Shown piece by piece: positions 33,698 to 42,338 of a stretch of DNA of 64,000 nt. Below the pieces are notes generated by a model. That model did not search any database. It was not told the DNA's origin and saw only the letters and a program-made list of their open reading frames with translations. The translations under genes were made by a program, and so were the position numbers. The stretch covers positions 1 through 64,000 of the forward strand of contig JAZLIW010000149.1 of NCBI GenBank assembly GCA_045617585.1. The letters are read 5' to 3'. The stretch comes from CAKRZE01 sp045617585 (lineage in GTDB: Bacteria; Bacillota; Clostridia; Oscillospirales; CAG-272). Numbering within the stretch: position 1 is the stretch's first letter; every line of letters starts with the position of its first letter.

Positions 33698-34822
33698 TCA
33701 GCACCGGAAAAATGCTTCTCCGAGAACGTACGCGATCTTTTCCCATACCGACTGCATTTCCCGCAACGCGTCGTTTCTCTGTCCCTCCGTCATCATCGGC
33801 AGTGCGCGCTCGAAGCGGCCAGCGGCTGCCCGGAACGAAACGGGATCGCGGCGGATCAGCGCGTGATACGCAGACTCCGCAAGCGCGACCGAAGGATTGC
33901 CGTTCTGCCCGAACGCAAGAAACAGATCGGAAAAGCGCGGATCCGAAAATCTTCGCGGATCATAGTCCGCTTCTTCATAAGAAGTCAGAAGCAATGCGGT
34001 CATCAGATCCGCTTCCGCCTGAAGACGGTGCAGCGGGATCGTGTCCGGAAGACCGATCGCGTAATCCATGATCCCGATCATTCCCTCCCGGTCACCGATG
34101 CTTCCGGCATATTCCCCGCAATTGAGCAGGACTCCGATCATCTGCGGCTCGTTCAGCGTCTCGGGCGGAGGAAGAAGGAACCATTCCCGCGGCATATCGG
34201 AAAGGGAGATCCCGTTTTCCGACGCCTCATTGATCCGCAGCTGCAACTCGACCGCGCGTGCCGCCGCGGGATTAGCCCGGATCCGGCGCGCGTTTTCCCC
34301 GTCGTTCGGGATCCCGCCCGGAGACAGAGGGATCGCGTTCAGGAGAAAGGAGATCAGAAACATCCCTGCAAAGAGGCAGGAGAGAGCGTAAGCCGTCGCG
34401 TCGGACGAAAGCACCGCCGCGGCGATCAGCAGGACCGCCGAGATCAGATCCGCCGCGGGACCGCCGAGAAGGTAAAGAATAACGTTCTGCTTTTTATCCT
34501 CCCTCGGTGCCATCAGGCACTGGCCGCTTGTCCCCGCCAGTTTTCTTTTTCCGAGCTTCAGTTTTCCGCGGCACCGGTAAAGGATCACGGAGCCGATACG
34601 GAAGGATACGAACCGGTATCCGCCGATCCACCCGGCGATCATGTGTCCTGCCTCGTGGACAGCGCCGAAGAAGAAAAGACCGACGGCAACGCAAAGGAGA
34701 AAAACGGCGAGCCGCACCGACAGCCAGATCCCGGGCGGAATGAGCACCAGCAGGACCAGTCCGAGAACGACGCCGGTAAGGAACATGACAACAAGCCAGG
34801 CGGCGGGAGAGAGCTTTTTCAT
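33698..34822 (-). CDS. M50-type membrane zinc metallopeptidase (site-2 protease-like)
   Basis: 374 residues from ATG 34822. Hydrophobic segments cover about 10-55; the zinc motif HEAGH is at residues 56-60 inside a membrane segment, and a second conserved part GGPAADLISAVLL follows at about 122. The third motif, usually NxxPxxxxDG, is recognisable as NAIPLSPGGIPNDGENA. The C-terminal 190 residues are soluble, helical and unlike PDZ. Starting at ATG 34822 leaves 5 bases after the pdxK stop; an in-frame GTG at 34861 would overlap pdxK. The substrate is unknown. Confidence 0.8.
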   Translation of the reverse strand: MKKLSPAAWLVVMFLTGVVLGLVLLVLIPPGIWLSVRLAVFLLCVAVGLFFFGAVHEAGHMIAGWIGGYRFVSFRIGSVILYRCRGKLKLGKRKLAGTSGQCLMAPREDKKQNVILYLLGGPAADLISAVLLIAAAVLSSDATAYALSCLFAGMFLISFLLNAIPLSPGGIPNDGENARRIRANPAAARAVELQLRINEASENGISLSDMPREWFLLPPPETLNEPQMIGVLLNCGEYAGSIGDREGMIGIMDYAIGLPDTIPLHRLQAEADLMTALLLTSYEEADYDPRRFSDPRFSDLFLAFGQNGNPSVALAESAYHALIRRDPVSFRAAAGRFERALPMMTEGQRNDALREMQSVWEKIAYVLGEAFFRC

Positions 34823-34827
34823 GTCCG

Positions 34828-35667
34828 TCAGGAAAGCATGGAAATCAGGTCCGGAATACACTCCTCAAAATTCACGCCGTATTTCCGGTCGGTCCCTTCC
34901 GCTGCGGTCCTGCGGATCGCGGCAAGCGTATAATCAACCGCGATGCGGATCGAATCCCCGAGGTCCTTCCCTTTCAGGCGTGCGGCAAGCAGCGCGCTGC
35001 CGAAGATGTCGCCCGTCCCGTGGTAATATCCTTCCACTCTTTCGGAGGCGTATTCGTACATGACGCCCGTCTCACGGTCGTATGCCGCGGCGCCGAGCTT
35101 TCCTTCCTCAAAGGAAACGCCTGTCAGTACCGCTTCACGGGGTCCGAGTCCGGTCAGCTTCTTCAGGACGGAAAGAACGGTTTCCCGGTCACAGTTTTCA
35201 CCGGGATACGGGATGCCGAGAAGCAGGGACGCCTCGGTCATATTCGGAACGACGATATCCGCCTTTTCGACGAGACGGCGCATCCCGGCGGGAAAATCCG
35301 CACCGAACGCCGCGTACAGCTTTCCGTTATCCGCCATCACGGGATCGACCATCACAACGGTATTTTCCCGGCGGAAGCGATCGATCAGCCCGGAAACGAG
35401 CTCCAACTGTTCAAACGAACCGAGGTAGCCCGTATAGACGGAATCGACGCGGAGATTGAGAGAAGCCCAGTGATCGAGGATGGGCGAAATATCCTCCGTC
35501 AGATCGCGGAAGGTATAGCCGGTAAAGCCGCCGGTATGAGTCGAAAGAACGGCGGTCGGCAGGACGGACGTTTCTAGTCCGGCAGCGGAAAGGATCGGAA
35601 GCGCTACGGTCAGGGAGCACTTTCCGACGCAGGAGATATCGTGAACGGCAAGTACGCGTTTCTGCAT
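34828..35667 (-). CDS. pdxK: pyridoxal/pyridoxine kinase
   Basis: Ribokinase-fold enzyme that phosphorylates vitamin B6 vitamers to PLP, 279 residues. The opening VLAVHDISCVGKCSLTVALP is close to the PdxK/PdxY consensus. The Mg-ATP region VDPVMADNGKLY and the anion-hole motif GTGDIFGSALL near residue 225 are intact. ATG 35667 is preceded by GAGG; reading the frame further upstream crosses the opposing promoter of the next gene. A PLP enzyme (methionine gamma-lyase-like) lies 1.5 kb away. Confidence 0.9.
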   Translation of the reverse strand: MQKRVLAVHDISCVGKCSLTVALPILSAAGLETSVLPTAVLSTHTGGFTGYTFRDLTEDISPILDHWASLNLRVDSVYTGYLGSFEQLELVSGLIDRFRRENTVVMVDPVMADNGKLYAAFGADFPAGMRRLVEKADIVVPNMTEASLLLGIPYPGENCDRETVLSVLKKLTGLGPREAVLTGVSFEEGKLGAAAYDRETGVMYEYASERVEGYYHGTGDIFGSALLAARLKGKDLGDSIRIAVDYTLAAIRRTAAEGTDRKYGVNFEECIPDLISMLS

Positions 35668-35769
35668 GGATTCAGCCTCGTTATATATCAAATTTTGGTT
35701 CAGTTTATCATAGAAATACGGCAAGTTCTCGTTATTCTCGTAAAAAGTTTGTGAATACGTCACGCACGT

Positions 35770-35798
35770 TTGCAATTTTCCCCGATCCGTGGTATAAT
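35770..35798 (+). promoter_or_regulatory. promoter of the RsuA-type gene
   Basis: TTGCAA (35770-35775), 17 bases, TATAAT (35793-35798). Confidence 0.82.
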
Positions 35799-35841
35799 GT
35801 ACCAGTCTGACGATACTGAAGAGAAAAGAGGCGGTCTTTCC

Positions 35842-36603
35842 TTGGCGAACATGCGTCTTGACAAATTTCTGTCTTCCACCGGTCTCGTTTCCAGAAAAGA
35901 AGCGGCCCTGCTCGTGAAAAAGGGCGCGGTCACGGTCGACGGCGTCTCCGTCGGGAAAGCGGATCTTCACGTCGATCCCGAAACGCAGCGGATCGCGCTG
36001 AACGGCGAGCAGATCGGTTACCGTGACCACGTCTACCTGATGATGAACAAACCGGAGGGTTACGTCAGTGCCACGGATGACCCGGGACCGTACGTCGTAT
36101 CCCTTCTTCCGCCGCAGCTGCAGAAGATCGGCGTCTTTCCCTGCGGCCGTCTGGACAAGAACACGGTCGGGTTCCTGCTTCTGACGGACGACGGCGTTCT
36201 GTCTCATAGGCTGCTTTCACCGGCGCGTCACGTCGATAAGGAATACCTCGTGAACGTAAAGTTCCCGCTCTCCGAAATCGACAGAACGGCGCTGGAAAAC
36301 GGAGTCCTTCTGGAGACGGGGATCCGTACGCTTCCCTGCATGGTCAGACTGACCGGGGAAAAAGAAGCACTGATCACGATCCGGGAAGGAAAATATCACC
36401 AGATCAAGCTGATGATGAAGGCGGTACACAATCAGGTCGTCCGTCTCGAGCGCACGGCGTTTGCCGGTCTGCGGCTCGACCCCGGGATGGAACGGGGACA
36501 GTACCGGGAGCTGACGGCGGACGAGATCGCACACCTGAAGCAGTGCGCGGAAGCGGGGGATCAGAACAGGATCTCCGCAAACTCCACGGACGGAGAGGAA
36601 TGA
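35842..36603 (+). CDS. 16S rRNA pseudouridine synthase, RsuA-like
   Basis: 253 residues. An N-terminal S4 RNA-binding domain (MRLDKFLSSTGLVSRKEAAL) is followed by the RsuA-type catalytic core with CGRLDKNTVGFLLLTDDG containing the catalytic Asp, and KEYLVNV and YHQIKLMMKAV further on. I favour a TTG start at 35842 with AGAGG ten bases before; ATG 35851 (MRLDKF) is the alternative, but is 19 bases from that site. The 3' end overlaps the convergent gene at 36561 by 43 bases. Confidence 0.88.
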   Translation: MANMRLDKFLSSTGLVSRKEAALLVKKGAVTVDGVSVGKADLHVDPETQRIALNGEQIGYRDHVYLMMNKPEGYVSATDDPGPYVVSLLPPQLQKIGVFPCGRLDKNTVGFLLLTDDGVLSHRLLSPARHVDKEYLVNVKFPLSEIDRTALENGVLLETGIRTLPCMVRLTGEKEALITIREGKYHQIKLMMKAVHNQVVRLERTAFAGLRLDPGMERGQYRELTADEIAHLKQCAEAGDQNRISANSTDGEE

Positions 36604-37067
36604 TCTTTTCTTTCCGCATTTTCCGCCGCGGGCGCTTCACTTGCAGCCGTTTCCGCCGCGGCACGCACGGCACCGTACGGGTCGGGATTCTTCCTGACGC
36701 CGAATTCCTTCTCGAGAAGAGAAACGGCACGTTTCTGTTCCCTTGACAGCGGATGTGACGCGTGATATATTTCCCACGCCTCCCGGTCTTTACAGGAAAT
36801 CAGAAACAAAAGGGCGTACAGATCCCCGACGGAAACGAGAAGAGACAGAAACCCCCGCAGGGATCTTGCAACGCGGGTCATCCGGTCCGGTTCGTCTCTC
36901 CTCATGAAAAACACGGATTCCCTCATTCCTTTCAGACAGAAAAGCACAAGACTCCCGTTGCCGCAGACCGTTCTGCCCCCTTCGGGCAGCGGGACTTGCG
37001 GGATCCTTCCGAAGCCGATAGGATACAGTTCCGATGACAAGCGGTCCAGACGTTCCTGATAAGTCAT
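36561..37067 (-). CDS. uncharacterised protein
   Basis: 168 residues, no family recognised. The middle (about 75-100, GFLSLLVSVGDLYALLFLIS) is hydrophobic, and the C-terminal 40 residues are rich in Ala, Glu and Ser and probably disordered. ATG 37067 has a strong AAGGAGAGG ribosome site, which supports it being a real gene. Its last 43 bases overlap the end of the RsuA-type gene on the other strand and no terminator stands between them. Confidence 0.65.
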   Translation of the reverse strand: MTYQERLDRLSSELYPIGFGRIPQVPLPEGGRTVCGNGSLVLFCLKGMRESVFFMRRDEPDRMTRVARSLRGFLSLLVSVGDLYALLFLISCKDREAWEIYHASHPLSREQKRAVSLLEKEFGVRKNPDPYGAVRAAAETAASEAPAAENAERKDHSSPSVEFAEILF

Positions 37068-37090
37068 AAGCCTCTCCTTTCCGCTCCGGC

Positions 37091-37119
37091 TTGACAGAGT
37101 GAAAACGATTTGATATAAT
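37091..37119 (+). promoter_or_regulatory. promoter of the methionine gamma-lyase-like gene
   Basis: Perfect consensus TTGACA (37091-37096), 17 bases, TATAAT (37114-37119). Confidence 0.9.
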
Positions 37120-37148
37120 GACACAAAAAGTAACGGGGTAACAAGATC

Positions 37149-38438
37149 ATGACAGATAACGCAGCCATGTACGAAAAACTCGGGATCTCGAAAACGGTTT
37201 TCGACTTTTCCGAAACGGTCCTTTCCGATCTCCGCGCGCGTTTTGACGAGATTGACCGCGTCGCGGAATACAATCAGGGCAAGGTCATCGCCGCCATGCA
37301 GAAGAACCGCGTCAACGCCTCCCATTTTGCCGCAACGACCGGATACGGCTACGACGATATGGGCAGAGACAATCTGGAGCGCGTCTACGCGGATACCTTC
37401 CACACCGAGGCGGCGCTCGTCCGTCCGCAGATCACCTGTGGGACGCACGCCCTCACCGTTGCCCTCTCCGCCAACCTTCTGCCCGGCGACGAGCTTCTTT
37501 CACCCGTCGGCAGACCCTACGATACGCTTGAGGAAGTCATCGGGATCCGTCCCTCCCCCTGCTCTCTGAGGGAATACGGCGTATCCTACGCGCAGGTCGA
37601 TCTGCTCCCCGACGGAACGTTCGACTACGAGGGGATCCGCCGCGCGATCAACGAAAAGACGAAGCTCGTGACCATCCAGCGCTCCAAAGGGTACGCCACG
37701 AGACCCACCTTTTCGGTCACGCAGATCGGGGAACTGATCCGCTTCGTCAAAACGGTCAAGCCCGGTCTCAAGGTCATGGTCGACAACTGCTACGGGGAAT
37801 TCGTGGAGACGATCGAGCCCTCCGATCTCGGCGCGGATATGATCGTCGGGTCCCTGATCAAAAACCCGGGCGGCGGCCTCGCTCCGATCGGCGGATATAT
37901 CTGCGGCACGGAGGAATGCGTTTCCCGCTGCGCGTTCCGGCTCAGCGCACCCGGTCTCGGTCAGGAGGTAGGCGCCAATCTCGGCCTCATGCCCGCCTTC
38001 TATCAGGGCTTTTTCCTCGCACCGACCGTCGTCGCGTCCGCGCTCAAGGGCGCCGTCTTTGCGGCAAACTGCTATGAAAAGCTCGGTTTCCGCGTGATCC
38101 CGAACGGCAGCGAAAGCAGGCACGATATCATCCAGGCAGTCGAGCTCGGTTCCGAGGAAGCGATGTGCGCCTTCTGCAAAGGGATCCAGAGCGCCGCGCC
38201 GGTCGACAGCTACGTCACCCCGATCCCGAGCCCGATGCCCGGCTACGACGCCAAAGTCATCATGGCGGCAGGTGCCTTCGTTCAGGGCTCCTCCATCGAG
38301 CTGTCCGCGGACGGACCGATCCGCCCGCCCTACGCGGTCTATTTCCAGGGGGGTCTCACCTGGTATCACGCAAAGTTCGGTATCATGATGTCTCTTCAGA
38401 AAATGTACGAGGAAGGATTGCTCCGGGGAAAACTGTGA
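37149..38438 (+). CDS. methionine gamma-lyase family PLP enzyme (aluminium-resistance protein type)
   Basis: PLP-dependent enzyme of the Met_gamma_lyase/YnbB family, 429 residues, full length. Features are the opening region with FDFSETVLSDL, the substrate-side FAATTGYGYDDMGRDNLERV, ITCGTHALTVALSANLLPGD, the PLP-binding strand VMVDNCYGEF and the Schiff-base lysine region GSLIKNPGGGLAPIGGYI. Despite the family name the reaction of most members is unproven. The ribosome site (ACGGGGTAAC) is weak, but promoter and terminator frame the gene tightly. Confidence 0.92.
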   Translation: MTDNAAMYEKLGISKTVFDFSETVLSDLRARFDEIDRVAEYNQGKVIAAMQKNRVNASHFAATTGYGYDDMGRDNLERVYADTFHTEAALVRPQITCGTHALTVALSANLLPGDELLSPVGRPYDTLEEVIGIRPSPCSLREYGVSYAQVDLLPDGTFDYEGIRRAINEKTKLVTIQRSKGYATRPTFSVTQIGELIRFVKTVKPGLKVMVDNCYGEFVETIEPSDLGADMIVGSLIKNPGGGLAPIGGYICGTEECVSRCAFRLSAPGLGQEVGANLGLMPAFYQGFFLAPTVVASALKGAVFAANCYEKLGFRVIPNGSESRHDIIQAVELGSEEAMCAFCKGIQSAAPVDSYVTPIPSPMPGYDAKVIMAAGAFVQGSSIELSADGPIRPPYAVYFQGGLTWYHAKFGIMMSLQKMYEEGLLRGKL

Positions 38439-38465
38439 TCTCCGGCGTGCTCTTTCGTTCCGTTC

Positions 38466-38502
38466 CGGGGCTGCTGCACTAACGTGCAACAGCCCCGTTT
38501 TC
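38466..38502 (+). terminator. terminator of the methionine gamma-lyase-like gene
   Basis: CGGGGCTG (38466-38473) pairs with CAGCCCCG (38490-38497), with an inner TGCAC/GTGCA stem, then TTTTCG. Confidence 0.88.
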
Positions 38503-38559
38503 GTAACGTAATACCATTGTAACAGAAAAAACGGCGAAAATCAACAAGGAAAACGATTA

Positions 38560-38616
38560 TTATTCATAAATGGAAAACAATTGGAATTGATTTATTCATG
38601 AATAAAACGTTATAAT
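38560..38616 (+). promoter_or_regulatory. promoter with palindromic operator of the CBS/ABC/LtaS/Lnt operon
   Basis: TTGATT (38587-38592), 18 bases, TATAAT (38611-38616). The spacer is occupied by a perfect 16-base palindrome TTTATTCATGAATAAA (38591-38606). A related site TTATTCATAAA lies upstream at 38560-38570. A repressor bound there would cover the promoter. Confidence 0.7.
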
Positions 38617-38658
38617 ATAGTTCGGAGTTTTCAGTGAATCGAAACGAGGATCACGGAT

Positions 38659-39351
38659 ATGACGAAAACGGAACGTTTTCTCGATCTCTATAAAACGCTT
38701 GAACAGATCGCGATCACCGAATACGATCTTCCCGCGGACGGGACCTCCGTTTCCCGTCTGGAAAAAATGAAGGAGTTCAAGCCCCTTGCTTCGGAGCTGC
38801 GCTATTGCAGAGAGGTGCGCTCACTGCTTCAGCACAAGCCGCAGATCAACGGGGAATACGCCGTTACGCCGAGCAGCGGAATGATCACGCTTCTCGAAAC
38901 CGTGATCGGAAAGATCCGGGAGCCGAAGCGCTGCATCGACGTCTGCACGCCGATTTCAGAGATCCTGTCCGCCGATCCCGACGACAGTCTCCTTCCGGTC
39001 ATGAAGCAGATGGCAGGCAGAGGGATCTCCGGCGTTCCGATCCTGCATAACGGAAGGGCCGTCGGCATCCTCAGCGAAAACGCGATCCTACGCTATCAGG
39101 CGAAGTCGGGTGAGCTCGCCGGCGAAAAGACGCTGGTACGGGACCTGGAAACGTTCACTTCCCTTTCCGCGGTCGGAAAGAAATATCAGTTCATGAAAGC
39201 CTCGGATCCGTCCTCTGCCGCGATCTCGCTGATCACCTCGCGCTTCCGTAAGGGAGAACGGCTTGCGATGATCCTCTTAACGGAAGACGGAACGAAAAAC
39301 GACAGACTGCTCGGTATCCTGACACCGTGGGACGTCATGGGAAACGAATAA
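38659..39351 (+). CDS. CBS-domain protein
   Basis: 230 residues. The C-terminal 140 residues form a CBS pair: the first repeat opens CIDVCTPISEILSADPDDSL and continues GISGVPILHNGRAVGILSEN; the second ends LLGILTPWDVMG. CBS pairs bind adenine nucleotides. The N-terminal 90 residues are helical and charged and resemble no domain I know. GAGG lies before ATG 38659. It is first in a five-gene operon and 22 bases from the ABC transporter, so it may tune that operon or transporter by nucleotide level. Confidence 0.82.
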   Translation: MTKTERFLDLYKTLEQIAITEYDLPADGTSVSRLEKMKEFKPLASELRYCREVRSLLQHKPQINGEYAVTPSSGMITLLETVIGKIREPKRCIDVCTPISEILSADPDDSLLPVMKQMAGRGISGVPILHNGRAVGILSENAILRYQAKSGELAGEKTLVRDLETFTSLSAVGKKYQFMKASDPSSAAISLITSRFRKGERLAMILLTEDGTKNDRLLGILTPWDVMGNE

Positions 39352-39373
39352 CAAACCACAAGGAGAAGAACGA

Positions 39374-42334
39374 ATGCTCAAGCTCATCAACATTCAGAAG
39401 ACCTATCTGACGGACGCCGATACCGTTCCGGCGCTCCGCGGTGTTGACATTGAATTCAGGAAAAACGAATTCGTCGCGATCCTCGGTCAGTCCGGCTGCG
39501 GCAAGACAACGCTGCTCAATATCATCGGCGGACTTGACCAGTACACGGACGGCGACCTGATCGTCAACGGAAAATCCACGAAGGAATTCAACGACCACGA
39601 TTGGGACACGTACAGAAACCATTCCATCGGTTTCGTCTTTCAGTCGTACAACCTGATCCCCCACCAGACGGTCCTTTCCAATGTCGAGCTTGCGATGACG
39701 CTTTCCGGCGTATCCAAGTCCGAGCGAAAGAAAAAAGCAGCCGCCGCGCTGGAAAAGGTCGGCCTCGGGGATCAGCTGAACAAAAAGCCCAACCAGATGT
39801 CCGGCGGTCAGATGCAGCGCGTTGCGATCGCGCGTGCGCTCGTCAACGACCCCGACATCCTGCTCGCGGATGAACCGACGGGTGCGCTTGACTCCGCGAC
39901 CTCCGTGCAGGTCATGGATATCCTGAAGGAGATCGCAAAGGACCGCCTCGTCATCATGGTCACGCATAACCCCGAGCTTGCGGAACAGTACGCGACCCGT
40001 ACGATCCGTCTGCTCGACGGTCAGGTCATTGACGATACCGCCCCCTATCACGGCGAAGAGACCGAGGTCCTTTCCAAAAAGGATCAGCCGCGCGAGAAAA
40101 AGCCCTCCATGTCCTTCTTCACCGCGCTTTCCCTCTCCCTGCAGAATCTGATGACCAAAAAGACGCGTACCTTCCTTACCGCGTTTGCCGGCTCGATCGG
40201 CATCATCGGCATCGCCCTGATCCTTTCTCTTTCGACCGGTATCAAGGCGTATATCGACAGAGTCCAGCAGGATACGCTTTCCAGTTACCCGATCCGACTT
40301 GAAAAAGAGACCTACGACCTCTCCTCTATCATCGTCTCCATGACCGGCGCAAGCGCCAAGGAAGAGGAATCCGAGGACACCCCCAAGCCGCAGCGGGAAG
40401 AAGACCGCATCTACGTCAACTCGATGATGTACCGCCTGATCAATCAGGTGAATTCCATCGAAGCGAATCAGAACAACCTCGGCAATTTCAAGAAACATCT
40501 TGAAGCCACGCCCGCGTTTGACGAATACCTGAGCGCGGTCCGCTATATCTACGACCTGAATATGCCGGTCTACGCGAAGAACGTCGACGGCGAGGTCATC
40601 CGTTCCGATATCTCCGGCTTCTTCAATAAGCTCTACTCCTCGATGGGAATGGGCGGCGGAGCGTCCGCGCTCGGCGGCACGTCCTCCCTGTCCTCCTCCA
40701 GCGTCTGGGAAGAGCTCCTCTCCTCCCCCGAGGGCGGGATCCATCCGCTCCTTGCCGATCAGTACGATCTGGTCTACGGTAAATGGCCGGAGAACGCGAA
40801 CGAGCTCGTCCTCGTCTTGAACCGCAGAAATGAACTGAGCGACCTCGTCCTTTATATCCTCGGTCTCAAATCCGAGGAGGAGCTGACCGAGATCATGGAG
40901 GCCGCGTTCAAGCAGGACATGATCCCCGTCGACAACGACAGCTGGACCTTCGACGAGATCTGCGGCAGAGAGCTCCGTCTCGTGCCCCAGCCTTATCACT
41001 ATCAGAAAAACGCGGACGGCACGTACACCGACCTTTCCACGACCGACGCGGGTCTTTCGATCCTCTTCGGCAGTGAAAACGCGATCGACCTCCATATCGT
41101 CGGTATCATCCGTCCGAATCCCGACGCCGTCTCGAATATGATCTCCGGCTCGATCTGCTACACCTCGGAGCTGACCGATCTCGTCATTGACAAAACCGTC
41201 AATAACGAACTGCTGAAAGCGCAGAAGGCAAACACCGAGACCGACCTGATCACCGGCTTCCCCTTCCCCACCGACAAAGATCTGACAGACGAAGAGATCG
41301 CGTCTCTCGTCAGCGAATTCCTTGCCGGCGCCGATCAGGCAAAAAAGGCGGAGATCTATATCCGTCTCATGTCCGTGCCGACCGATGAATTCCTCGATCA
41401 GACCGTTTCCTCCTTTCTCGAAAACGCCCAGCGTCCGATGATCGAGCAGATGATCATTCAGGCGTATCAGGAAAAGACCGGACTTACGGATGAAGCCACC
41501 ATCCGCAATTATCTTGCCGGGATGGACGACGAGACGCTGTTCGAGGCTGCCGCGGACATGGTACGGCAGAGCGCTGCGGAGCAGTACGCGGCAAGGACCG
41601 CCGCACAGCTTGCGATGCTTCCCGAGGATCAGCTTGCCGCGCAGCTCGACGGCATGGAGCTGACCGCGGAGCAGATCACCTCCGTTTACGAAACGGACGT
41701 CCCGAAGGACGTTTCCGATTCGACCTACGAAAAGAACCTTGCCCGTCTCGGTGATATCGATCCCGATCAGCCGACGACGATCATGATCTATGCCGACACC
41801 TTTGAAAACAAGAATCAGCTCGCCGATCTCATCACCGCGTACAATAAGCAGGCTTCCGAAGAGGATGAGATCTCCTATACCGACTACGTCGCGCTCTTCA
41901 TGTCCTCCATCACGACGATCATCAACGCCATCACCTATGTGCTGATCGCGTTTGTCGCGATCTCCCTCGTCGTTTCCTCGATCATGATCGGCATCATCAC
42001 CTATATCTCCGTGCTGGAACGCACCAAAGAGATCGGTATCCTGCGCGCAATCGGTGCCTCCAAGACCGATATTTCCCGTGTCTTCAATGCGGAAACGCTT
42101 ACGATCGGCTTCCTCTCCGGCGCGATCGGCATCGGCGTGACGCTGCTGCTCACCATTCCGATCAATATTATCATCCACGCACTGACGGATATCATGATCC
42201 TGAACGCCGTCCTGCCGTGGAGAGGCGCGATCGCCCTCGTGATCCTCAGTATGTTCCTCACCTTTATTGCCGGACTGATCCCCGCGAGCATCGCCGCGAA
42301 CAAGGATCCCGTCGTCGCTCTCCGTACCGAATAA
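39374..42334 (+). CDS. fused ABC transporter ATPase-permease (MacB/FtsX type)
   Basis: 986 residues. Residues 1-230 are an ABC ATPase of the MacB/LolD class (Walker A GQSGCGKT at 38-45, signature MSGGQMQRVAIARA, Walker B ILLADEPTGALDS). A membrane segment near residue 275 (FLTAFAGSIGIIGIALILSL) is followed by an external domain of nearly 560 residues, which is helical and acidic, and then three FtsX-type segments at the C terminus (about 850-975) with the ERTKEIGILRAIGASKTDI loop. MacB-like fusions handle lipoproteins, peptides or antibiotics. Its place before LtaS- and Lnt-like genes suggests envelope work. Confidence 0.92.
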   Translation: MLKLINIQKTYLTDADTVPALRGVDIEFRKNEFVAILGQSGCGKTTLLNIIGGLDQYTDGDLIVNGKSTKEFNDHDWDTYRNHSIGFVFQSYNLIPHQTVLSNVELAMTLSGVSKSERKKKAAAALEKVGLGDQLNKKPNQMSGGQMQRVAIARALVNDPDILLADEPTGALDSATSVQVMDILKEIAKDRLVIMVTHNPELAEQYATRTIRLLDGQVIDDTAPYHGEETEVLSKKDQPREKKPSMSFFTALSLSLQNLMTKKTRTFLTAFAGSIGIIGIALILSLSTGIKAYIDRVQQDTLSSYPIRLEKETYDLSSIIVSMTGASAKEEESEDTPKPQREEDRIYVNSMMYRLINQVNSIEANQNNLGNFKKHLEATPAFDEYLSAVRYIYDLNMPVYAKNVDGEVIRSDISGFFNKLYSSMGMGGGASALGGTSSLSSSSVWEELLSSPEGGIHPLLADQYDLVYGKWPENANELVLVLNRRNELSDLVLYILGLKSEEELTEIMEAAFKQDMIPVDNDSWTFDEICGRELRLVPQPYHYQKNADGTYTDLSTTDAGLSILFGSENAIDLHIVGIIRPNPDAVSNMISGSICYTSELTDLVIDKTVNNELLKAQKANTETDLITGFPFPTDKDLTDEEIASLVSEFLAGADQAKKAEIYIRLMSVPTDEFLDQTVSSFLENAQRPMIEQMIIQAYQEKTGLTDEATIRNYLAGMDDETLFEAAADMVRQSAAEQYAARTAAQLAMLPEDQLAAQLDGMELTAEQITSVYETDVPKDVSDSTYEKNLARLGDIDPDQPTTIMIYADTFENKNQLADLITAYNKQASEEDEISYTDYVALFMSSITTIINAITYVLIAFVAISLVVSSIMIGIITYISVLERTKEIGILRAIGASKTDISRVFNAETLTIGFLSGAIGIGVTLLLTIPINIIIHALTDIMILNAVLPWRGAIALVILSMFLTFIAGLIPASIAANKDPVVALRTE

Positions 42335-42338
42335 TTTC

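Noticed and set aside
35668..36207. 180-codon N-terminal extension of pyridoxal kinase
   Set aside because: It crosses the opposing promoter of the RsuA-type gene; ATG 35667 matches the family start and has GAGG upstream.
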